A DNA stretch of 8,447 nucleotides from Candidatus Aminicenantota bacterium. GTDB lineage: Bacteria > Acidobacteriota > Aminicenantia > Aminicenantales > UBA4085. This document shows, one piece after another, positions 1 through 5,897 of this stretch. A program made the translations under genes and the position numbers. The first letter of the stretch is position 1. Every line of letters begins with the position of its first letter. The notes beneath the pieces are model-generated. The model searched no databases and was not told where the DNA came from. It saw nothing but the letters and a program-made list of their open reading frames with translations. The stretch covers positions 3,560 to 12,006 of the forward strand of contig PMCY01000287.1 in the NCBI GenBank assembly GCA_003154255.1, given 5' to 3'.

Positions 1-3000
1 GCCGCGATTCCCATGGATACCGTCGCGCCCGCCGAGCGAAAAAGATGGAAAGAGGTGGTCACGGCCTGCGGGCAGGCCGCCCACCTCGGCCGCTATTATT
101 CCGAGCGCTTTCTATCGGCTTGGCGCGCCGGCCAGTTCGAAGCCGGAGCCTTCGGCGCCGCCGGACAAGCCTCCTTTCATATGCAGGCGGCGGCCAAGGA
201 ATGGGCCGCTTTGGCGTCCTGCGCGTTTTACAAGCCGTTCACCGAGCGGCTGCGGATGCACACAAACGCCTACCACTGGTCGCTGGAGCTGTCCAAGGTC
301 ACGGCCGAAGCGGAAAAGCTTGTCAAGCTCGCCGCGCCCATCGCCGATCCGCCGAAACCACTGCCGATTGAAGCGCGCGTACCGGCCCCCGCCCTGGAGA
401 TCGGCGTATCCACGGCCCGGCTTTCCGTATCGGCCGCCGGCTTGACCCGGGCCTGGGCGCTGATCAAACCTCTTCCCAGCAGCACCTTCTTCCATCGGGT
501 CGCCATGGTCAAACGCGGCGACCGCTTCGAGCTAGAATTCCGGCGCGAGCCCTGGGGCCACTCGCTGGCCGCCGAAATCGAATCGGCGGGGCGCATCCGG
601 CGCATTCCGAGCTGGGACGACGACGCGCCTTATCTCCTAGTGCCTTCGCTTTCCGCGCCGACTCCGCTCATCTATTCCAGCGAGGAAGCCCTAACGTTCC
701 TCGATCCGGCAGTTCTGTCGCCCTCCTCTCACGGGCTGCTGCTCCTCGCCACGCGGGCCTCCAATTTTCATCGCGCTTTCAACATCCCCCTGCAAAGAAA
801 GATCCTCGACCCCGTCCGCCGCGGAATGACGCTGGTCGTTCTGGCCCAAGACTATGCCGGCGGCCGCTATACGCTCGATTGGCTTCCCCGGCCCCTACGG
901 TTGGAAACCGCGGGAGACAAGGTCTTCGATCCGGCCGGCGCTTTAGGCCTGCCTCGAATCGAGAAGGACGACATCCTCCGCCAGAGATTCCTTCCCAGCC
1001 CGGACTGGGATATTCCCGGCAACGGCGGACTGGCCGTCCTCAAATGGGGCGCCGGCCGCATCATCCTTCTCAACGCCCGGCTCATCGAAAATATCCATAT
1101 CCCCGCCTGCGCCTCCGCGTTGGCGACCGTCCTTTCCCCGGGCGATCGGGCCAAACCGGTCGTGGTCGTCGAAGCGGGTACGGAGGGCGGCGAGAAAGTC
1201 TCCTCCATCGTCATCGACTTCATGAATGCCCGCGAAATTCCCTTCCAATTGCTCGGCGAAGTGATCGCCGGGACGCAGGGAACGGAGGCTATCATCCCCA
1301 CTCCCGGGAAAATCGACGACGATGATCTCCTCAGCTCGCAGAACATCCGGGCGACACCGATGCTCAACACATTCATCGAGAACAGGGTCAAGGCGGCGGC
1401 GGCCCTCCCGGCTCCGGCATCTCGTGAGGAATTCGAAAAGCGGCGGGCCCTGCAGCGGCCGGAGATCATGCGCGACCTGGGGCTCGATCCCCTGCCGCCC
1501 CGCACTCCGCTCCGGGCCCTCATCACCGGGACCCTGCAGCGGCGCGGCTATCGCATCGAAAAGCTGGCCTTCGAAAGCCGCCCCGGTTTCCAGGTCACCG
1601 CCCACGTGTACGTCCCCGACGGCGCCGCGGGCCGGAAGCTGCCCGTCATCGTCAATCCGCACGGCCATTGGGAATATAAAAAGAACGAGCCGACCGTCCA
1701 GTCCCGCCTCATCGGGCAGGTTCTGAACGGCTATCTGGCCATCGTCGTGGATTCCCCCGGCTTCAGCTTCGAAGGCGATCGCCGCATCGAGCGCCGCTTC
1801 GCCGGGACGCACGACGACCTTCGCCTGATCCTGGGTTCGCAGAACGCGACCAGCGTCTATGTCTGGGACCTCATGCGGACGCTCGATTACCTGGCCACCA
1901 GGCCGGAAGCCGATATGACCCGGATCGGATTGACCGGCGCGTCCGGGGGCGGACTGGCCACCCTTTGGGCCTTCGCCGCCGAGCCGCGCTTCACCTGCGC
2001 GGCCAGCGTCGTCTACGCCAGCAGCATGGAGATTAATCCGGAGAACGGCTGCCTTTGCAATCACGTTCCCGGCTCGATCCAGCTCGGCGATCGTTCCGAT
2101 GTCCTCGGAGTGCGGGCCCCGGCGCCCGTCCTGATCATCGGCGCCGAGGAAGACGTCGAATTTCCGGCCAAGGGAATGCGTTTAACGGTCGACAAGCTGC
2201 ACGGCCTGTGGGGCCTTTTCGGCAAATCCGAGGATGCCTGGCTGCGCATATTTCCCGGCGGACACGACTACAGCCGGCCCATGCGCGAAACGGCAATGGG
2301 TTTTTTCGATAAATATCTGAAGGGCTTGGGCGATGGCTCACCCGTCGCGGAACCGGACTTTGCCACCGAACCCCCCGAGTCCCCCGAGATGTTCGTCGTG
2401 CCCGAGCCGCCGGCCGGTTTGCTGACCATGCGCGGAATCGCCCGCTCGATGTTCGACCGCCCCGCGCCGGCCGCCTCCGTCGCCGATTATATCCGCCTCA
2501 ACGGGGGCCGCCCCGCCGCCGTCCCCGGAGACGTCAAGCGATTGGATGAAAGCGAAGGCAAAGTCCGCCTGACTCTCGTTTCCGAGCCCGGACTGGTCCT
2601 CCCGGCCTTATATTGGCCGGCCGTGGGAACGGCCCGAGCTCTGGCCGTCCTCATCACCGAAAAGGGCAAGGCCGCGGCCGCGGAGGAATTCGGCGTAGCC
2701 GGGCTGCGCCAAGCCGGAATCGCCTGCCTGGCCGTCGACCCGCGCGGCATCGGCGAGCTCAAAGGGCTGGAGCTGCGCTTCACCACCTACCTGGGCCAGG
2801 CCCCCGCGTTCGGCATGGGTTGGGACATCGTCCGGTCCGCGGCCGCGCTGGGCGCCGAAAATGCGAAGATCGCCGTGATCGGGCGCGGCCCTGCGGCAGG
2901 CCAAGCCGCCCTCGCCGCCGCGCTCCTCGATCCGCGCATCGGTTTCGTCGCCGGGTTGTCCACGCTGGAATCGTACGCCGACGCCTTCAACGACAACGTC

Positions 3001-3147
3001 CCGCTCCTGGCCGTCCAGCCCCGGGCGAATTATGCTCCCGCTTTAGCGGGACTGCGCAGCCTGGTCAAGGCTGAAAAATATTGGAGCTTCGGATCCGCTC
3101 CTGAACCGGACTGGGCCTCGGCGCTAATTCGTTGGGCCCGGAAATAA
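1..3147 (+). CDS. Large multidomain alpha/beta-hydrolase, acetyl-xylan-esterase-like (5' end probably outside window)
   Basis: Probable exported or cell-associated carbohydrate/ester hydrolase. The first ATG is at 13, but codons 1-12 are open and no ribosome binding site precedes it, so the gene likely begins upstream. Numbering from ATG 13: residues 1-105 are helical and unrecognised; about 125-420 look like a glutamine-amidotransferase-type accessory fold as found at the end of some glycoside hydrolases (weak). About 500-790 is the catalytic alpha/beta-hydrolase, opened by the SRPGF-VTAHVYVP stretch typical of acetyl-xylan-esterase/Abhydrolase_7 proteins, with oxyanion HGH 550-552, nucleophile S644 in GASGGG, probable acid D714 and H751 in GGHDYS. 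About 840-1044 resembles a second hydrolase domain, but its elbow reads IGRGPAAG with Gly959 where Ser is expected, so it is probably inactive. The real substrate is unknown; a peptidase-like role cannot be excluded. It ends 24 bp from the convergent small gene, with no clear terminator between. Confidence 0.8.
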   Translation, partial: AAIPMDTVAPAERKRWKEVVTACGQAAHLGRYYSERFLSAWRAGQFEAGAFGAAGQASFHMQAAAKEWAALASCAFYKPFTERLRMHTNAYHWSLELSKVTAEAEKLVKLAAPIADPPKPLPIEARVPAPALEIGVSTARLSVSAAGLTRAWALIKPLPSSTFFHRVAMVKRGDRFELEFRREPWGHSLAAEIESAGRIRRIPSWDDDAPYLLVPSLSAPTPLIYSSEEALTFLDPAVLSPSSHGLLLLATRASNFHRAFNIPLQRKILDPVRRGMTLVVLAQDYAGGRYTLDWLPRPLRLETAGDKVFDPAGALGLPRIEKDDILRQRFLPSPDWDIPGNGGLAVLKWGAGRIILLNARLIENIHIPACASALATVLSPGDRAKPVVVVEAGTEGGEKVSSIVIDFMNAREIPFQLLGEVIAGTQGTEAIIPTPGKIDDDDLLSSQNIRATPMLNTFIENRVKAAAALPAPASREEFEKRRALQRPEIMRDLGLDPLPPRTPLRALITGTLQRRGYRIEKLAFESRPGFQVTAHVYVPDGAAGRKLPVIVNPHGHWEYKKNEPTVQSRLIGQVLNGYLAIVVDSPGFSFEGDRRIERRFAGTHDDLRLILGSQNATSVYVWDLMRTLDYLATRPEADMTRIGLTGASGGGLATLWAFAAEPRFTCAASVVYASSMEINPENGCLCNHVPGSIQLGDRSDVLGVRAPAPVLIIGAEEDVEFPAKGMRLTVDKLHGLWGLFGKSEDAWLRIFPGGHDYSRPMRETAMGFFDKYLKGLGDGSPVAEPDFATEPPESPEMFVVPEPPAGLLTMRGIARSMFDRPAPAASVADYIRLNGGRPAAVPGDVKRLDESEGKVRLTLVSEPGLVLPALYWPAVGTARALAVLITEKGKAAAAEEFGVAGLRQAGIACLAVDPRGIGELKGLELRFTTYLGQAPAFGMGWDIVRSAAALGAENAKIAVIGRGPAAGQAALAAALLDPRIGFVAGLSTLESYADAFNDNVPLLAVQPRANYAPALAGLRSLVKAEKYWSFGSAPEPDWASALIRWARK

Positions 3148-3171
3148 GGGAAGTGAACCGTCCCCTGTTCG

Positions 3172-3426
3172 TTACTCCAAGAGCTTGCGGCACCACTCGT
3201 AACCGATGAGTGCGGAATAAAAGTAATAGTTGAAATCCGCCGGCGTGATCACGGCGATCGCCACGGACCTGACCACGCCCGCGATCAGCTTCCGTTGACA
3301 GAAGGTGTACGGATCCTCCTCGGCCCGGCCCGCCCGGCCGGCTCCGGCCGCCGCCGCCAAGAGGATGAGGAGACCGATCGACGCGGCCGTTCGGCGCGCG
3401 GAGCGCCCTAATCTTGTTTTAAACAT
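3172..3426 (-). CDS. Small exported protein of unknown family (84 aa)
   Basis: No family recognised. The N-terminus is a classical signal peptide: basic residues K3, R5, R8, R11, R12, then a hydrophobic run 17-29 rich in Leu and Ala, with likely cleavage after GRA at residue 35. The mature part is only about 49 residues, acidic at its start (EEDP) and containing two cysteines (C43 and C79) that could form one disulphide, with an aromatic cluster around FNYYFY (65-70). The start is supported by a strong Shine-Dalgarno AAGGAGAA seven or fewer bases before ATG. A near-consensus sigma-54 promoter lies just upstream, which strongly argues this is a real, regulated gene and not a chance ORF. It converges on the esterase gene with a 24-bp gap. 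Possible roles (periplasmic accessory or chaperone-like peptide) are guesswork. Confidence 0.75.
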   Translation of the reverse strand: MFKTRLGRSARRTAASIGLLILLAAAAGAGRAGRAEEDPYTFCQRKLIAGVVRSVAIAVITPADFNYYFYSALIGYEWCRKLLE

Positions 3427-3430
3427 AACG

Positions 3431-3451
3431 TTCTCCTTTCCCTAAGGAGAA
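3431..3451. repeat. Perfect 8-bp inverted repeat covering the Shine-Dalgarno of the small exported gene
   Basis: TTCTCCTT (3431-3438) and AAGGAGAA (3444-3451) are exact reverse complements around a 5-base spacer. Read on the minus strand, the second arm is the Shine-Dalgarno of the 84-aa gene. In a transcript starting upstream of 3451 the hairpin would hide the ribosome binding site. In a transcript from the sigma-54 promoter (predicted +1 near 3441) the upstream arm would be missing and the site exposed. It may instead be a DNA-level protein site. Confidence 0.5.
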
Positions 3452-3467
3452 AGCGAAAGTCGTGCCA
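3452..3467 (-). promoter_or_regulatory. Sigma-54 (-24/-12) promoter for the small exported protein
   Basis: The minus strand reads TGGCACGACTTTCGCT against the sigma-54 consensus TGGCACGNNNNTTGCW, differing at one fixed position only (TC for TT before GC). The invariant GG (3465-3466) and GC (3453-3454) are separated by exactly 10 bases. The predicted start is near 3441, giving a leader of about 15 bases that contains the AAGGAGAA ribosome binding site of the 84-aa gene. Position and orientation therefore both fit. Such promoters need an AAA+ activator; an NtrC-family one is encoded at 5894-7318. Confidence 0.75.
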
Positions 3468-3673
3468 GAGTGCGAGACGCGCCGCCGGGTAATTGCTGGG
3501 GTTTTTCGGGGGAATTCTTTCCGGACGACAGGGCGACGGACCATTACGTTGACGATCGGGATGCTCGATCGTCGCCTTTCGTGGACGCACCGGGACGAGC
3601 CCCGATCGATCAAGGGGCGAGCCTTTACGAAGGAAATTCCCCCCCCGGGCAAAGACCGGGGCTCCAGCCGCCG
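3468..3673. other. Dyad-rich intergenic segment without a gene
   Basis: I see no convincing coding sequence in either strand here. The segment contains several inverted repeats: 3551-3573 (8-bp arms), 3597-3603 with 3658-3664 (7 bp), 3643-3661 (6-bp arms, 7-base loop), and a distant pair GGGGGAATT 3508-3516 with AATTCCCCC 3635-3643. It also holds a C8 homopolymer at 3639-3646 and the palindrome GATCGATC at 3604-3611. It probably contains upstream control sites for the two divergent promoters flanking it; an unannotated small RNA is possible but unsupported. Confidence 0.4.
3551..3573. repeat. Perfect 8-bp inverted repeat, candidate operator or upstream activating site
   Basis: GACGATCG (3551-3558) and CGATCGTC (3566-3573) are exact reverse complements around a 7-base spacer. 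The centre at about 3562 lies near -121 relative to the predicted sigma-54 start of the 84-aa gene, in the range usual for activator sites of sigma-54 promoters, and about 112 bp upstream of the -35 of the URO-D-like gene. Which protein binds is not known from sequence. Confidence 0.4.
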
Positions 3674-3702
3674 TTGACCCGTTGCCGGTTTCCCCATACA
3701 AT
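3674..3702 (+). promoter_or_regulatory. Sigma-70-type promoter for the URO-D-like gene
   Basis: The -35 TTGACC (3674-3679) and -10 TACAAT (3697-3702) each match the consensus at five of six positions and are separated by the optimal 17 bp. The expected start is about 3709, three bases before ATG 3712, so the message would be essentially leaderless. The promoter also shows that the in-frame TTG at 3682, lying between -35 and -10, cannot be the start for this transcript. Confidence 0.65.
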
Positions 3703-3711
3703 CCTTGGGCC

Positions 3712-4842
3712 ATGAACGGCGGAACCGGGAATTCTCCAAGCAACGGGCTTTTACCCGTGGACGTCGTCTTCCACCCGTCTTGGTGGCACCGGCACGCGGG
3801 GATCACGTTCGACGAAGACTTCTTTTTCCATCCCCGGCGCCGCGTTGAAGTCGAACGGCGCATGGAACAGATCCTCCACGACCGGTTCGGCGATCTGGGC
3901 CTCGGCCAGGACCGCGGCCGTGATCTCCCCGTCATCGGCGCGGTCCACCTCGCCGCCGGATTTCTCGTTTCGGAGATGCTGGGCTGCCGGGTCGATTACC
4001 TGGAGGACGCGCCACCCCAGGTGAGTTGCGCAAACCGCGGCGATCTGGCGCTGGATGTTGAGGCCGCGTTCAAGAGCCCGGCCGCGCACCGCCTCCAGGC
4101 CCTGATCGACACCCTGAAAGCGAAATACGGATATGTCGTCGGCGACGTCAACTGGGCAGGCGTGTTGAATCTGGCTCTCGATCTGCGCGGACAGGCCATT
4201 TTTCTGGACATGGAGGACCGCCCGACCGAAGTAGGAGATTATTTTCGCCGTATCGCCCGGGTCATCGAACGATTTACGGCGGGCATCGCCCGGGAAACGG
4301 GCACCACGTCGATCTCGGTCAACCGGACCGTCCGGCATATCACCGAACCCGTTTTCCTGCACTCTGAATGCGCCTTGACCATGATCTCCGCGGTCCATTA
4401 CGACAAATTCATCCGGCCGATCGATGCGGACTGGAGCCCCCGCTATCGCCCCTTCGGCGTCCATTATTGCGGCGCCGACCCGCACCGCTATGCGGAATCC
4501 CTGGCCGGACTCCCCCATCTCGATTTCATGGACGTCGGCTGGGGCGGCGATTTGACCGTCCTACGGGCGAAACTACCGCGGACATTCCTCAATATCCGTT
4601 TGAGCCCCGTCGGGATCGTCGATTGGAGCCCTGAGCGCATCCGCGGGATCGTCACCGGGCTTGTCCGGGCCTCGGGCGATCCCTTTCTCACCGGAGTCTG
4701 CTGCATCAACATGGACGACCGGGTGACGGACGACAAGATCCGGGCGATTTTTGAAACCGTGTTGGAGCTGCGGAAGAGCTTCCCTGCCGTCGGCAGATCC
4801 CCCGGTAACCCCCCGGCCCGGCCTTGGAAATTCTACAGATAA
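3712..4842 (+). CDS. URO-D fold protein, MtaA/CmuA-like (corrinoid methyltransferase type)
   Basis: A 376-residue member of the uroporphyrinogen decarboxylase superfamily. It lacks the RQAGRYLPEY-type N-terminal motif of haem-pathway HemE, so it is not expected to decarboxylate uroporphyrinogen. Instead it keeps the zinc site of methyl-transfer enzymes such as MtaA: H251 and C253 in FGVHYCGAD and a distal cysteine C330 in GVCCINM, 77 residues after C253, the same gap as I recall between the MtaA ligands. The motif starts a segment (VHYCGADPHRYAESLAGLP) characteristic of the family. Such proteins move methyl groups between a corrinoid protein and a thiol or similar acceptor; the substrate here is unknown and no corrinoid-protein gene is adjacent. 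Start ATG 3712 is chosen over TTG 3682 because a sigma-70 promoter ends at 3702; no Shine-Dalgarno is visible. The 3' end overlaps the convergent topoisomerase gene by 10 bp. Confidence 0.85.
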   Translation: MNGGTGNSPSNGLLPVDVVFHPSWWHRHAGITFDEDFFFHPRRRVEVERRMEQILHDRFGDLGLGQDRGRDLPVIGAVHLAAGFLVSEMLGCRVDYLEDAPPQVSCANRGDLALDVEAAFKSPAAHRLQALIDTLKAKYGYVVGDVNWAGVLNLALDLRGQAIFLDMEDRPTEVGDYFRRIARVIERFTAGIARETGTTSISVNRTVRHITEPVFLHSECALTMISAVHYDKFIRPIDADWSPRYRPFGVHYCGADPHRYAESLAGLPHLDFMDVGWGGDLTVLRAKLPRTFLNIRLSPVGIVDWSPERIRGIVTGLVRASGDPFLTGVCCINMDDRVTDDKIRAIFETVLELRKSFPAVGRSPGNPPARPWKFYR

Positions 4843-5897
4843 TAGCCGTGCAGACGCTCGACGAATTCGGGCCGGATGTAATTATTAACCGTCACCTTGG
4901 GGCTTTCGATCCATTCATGTTCCTTTTTATCATAGCGCTTATGGCCCAGTTTCGAGGCGATTTTAATCAGGAGGGAGTAAACCTCGTCCTTGGTCGCCGT
5001 CCGGTGCGTCCGGAAGAATTTTTTCACTTCCGTATCGGCATAGTAGGAACGGACGATATGAGGATAAAATTCCTTCCCGCAATAGGTCTTGATGGCCCTT
5101 TTAATGTCTTTTCCGTCCAGGGGATGGCGGGGTTCAGATTCGTGGGAAAAGACGTAATCATCGGATTTCCTGTGTTGGAGGCGTTCGGACAGCTTCCGGA
5201 TATAGACATCCGGAAAACGGACGTCGAGCTTGACGGGAACTCCATCCTTGGCCACGTAATCGAACACTACGTCGTTCCCTAGAATCCGGATATTTTGTTT
5301 CTGCAGAGTCGTGAGTCCTTTATGGTGATGGGCTTTGTAATAGATTTCGTTGCCGACCCGCATGTAGGTCTTGATCAAGGTCAGCAGGGTGGCGGGAAAG
5401 ACATCGTCCGACCCCTCCTTCAAGGCCTTCAACACGTTTCGCTTGAGCAGGGGAAAGACGCGGGCGAATTCGTCGACGACATGGGTCTTGTGTTTTTTGG
5501 AGCGGGCGATCTTGTTCACTTCGTACAGATACCGGAACCCGGCCGGATTCTCGAACATCACGTCCCAGTGGGCGTCGGTATCTTCGTCATGAAACCGGAG
5601 ATTTTTAGCGAAGAGCGAGAAGCCGGCATTGAGCTTTTTTCCGTCCGGAAGGACGGCGATCCGGGCGCCCAGGGGCCGCCCGTCCGGAGAACTCATCCCT
5701 TTCAGGAATCGCGGGTTCTTGGAGTCGACGAGGATATTGAAACGGCCATGGGCTTTATATAGCGTGACGGCGTGCAGGGCATCGGGAAACGCAACCTCTG
5801 CAATCCGCCAACCCGACGGCGACATCGCCACCACGGCCAGGTCCTTGGCTTTGATCCGGGCGGTTCCGGTAGGAAGGGGCTTGGATTGGATCGTCAT
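4833..5897 (-). CDS. DNA topoisomerase IB (divergent eukaryote/poxvirus-type)
   Basis: Relaxes supercoils by nicking one strand through a 3'-phosphotyrosine intermediate; cytoplasmic, 354 residues. Catalytic residues can be placed: R180 in RVGNE, K217 in the AKDG hairpin, R283 in PHIVRSYY, H319 in LGH and the nucleophile Y340 in NNYIRPEF. R180 to K217 is 37 residues, the same as vaccinia R130 to K167. The GLTTL stretch (194-198), followed by NIRILGN and FPDVYIRKLSERLQ, is typical of the catalytic core. Residues 1-130 form a probable N-terminal DNA-clamp domain. Oddities: His to Tyr is 21 residues, where vaccinia has 9, because of a charged insert (about 321-332, RYDKKEHEWIES), and the usual RTWAGT is replaced by RSYYADT. 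Its ATG overlaps the stop of the upstream response regulator (ATGA), with AGGAGA seven bases before it, so it is the second gene of an operon. Bacterial topo IB genes are patchily distributed, suggesting past transfer. Confidence 0.85.
   Translation of the reverse strand: MTIQSKPLPTGTARIKAKDLAVVAMSPSGWRIAEVAFPDALHAVTLYKAHGRFNILVDSKNPRFLKGMSSPDGRPLGARIAVLPDGKKLNAGFSLFAKNLRFHDEDTDAHWDVMFENPAGFRYLYEVNKIARSKKHKTHVVDEFARVFPLLKRNVLKALKEGSDDVFPATLLTLIKTYMRVGNEIYYKAHHHKGLTTLQKQNIRILGNDVVFDYVAKDGVPVKLDVRFPDVYIRKLSERLQHRKSDDYVFSHESEPRHPLDGKDIKRAIKTYCGKEFYPHIVRSYYADTEVKKFFRTHRTATKDEVYSLLIKIASKLGHKRYDKKEHEWIESPKVTVNNYIRPEFVERLHGYYL

Noticed and set aside
943..2064. Long open frame on the minus strand (373 codons) opposite the esterase gene
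   Set aside because: It lies wholly inside a gene with recognisable catalytic motifs, has no family features, and is typical of spurious antisense frames in GC-rich DNA.
3146..3166. Weak hairpin AGGGA/TCCCCT between the convergent esterase and small genes as a terminator
   Set aside because: The stem is short with a bulge and no T-run follows on either strand.
3639..3646. C8 tract as a phase-variation switch
   Set aside because: It is intergenic, 28 bp upstream of the -35, and would not change promoter spacing or a reading frame.
3682..3711. TTG start giving a 10-residue longer URO-D-like protein
   Set aside because: The TTG falls between the -35 and -10 of a strong promoter and the extra residues are not part of the family fold.
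3408..3935. Minus-strand frames across the intergenic gap upstream of the small exported gene
   Set aside because: Arg/Pro-rich translations with no motif; they overlap the promoters and the start of the URO-D-like gene.
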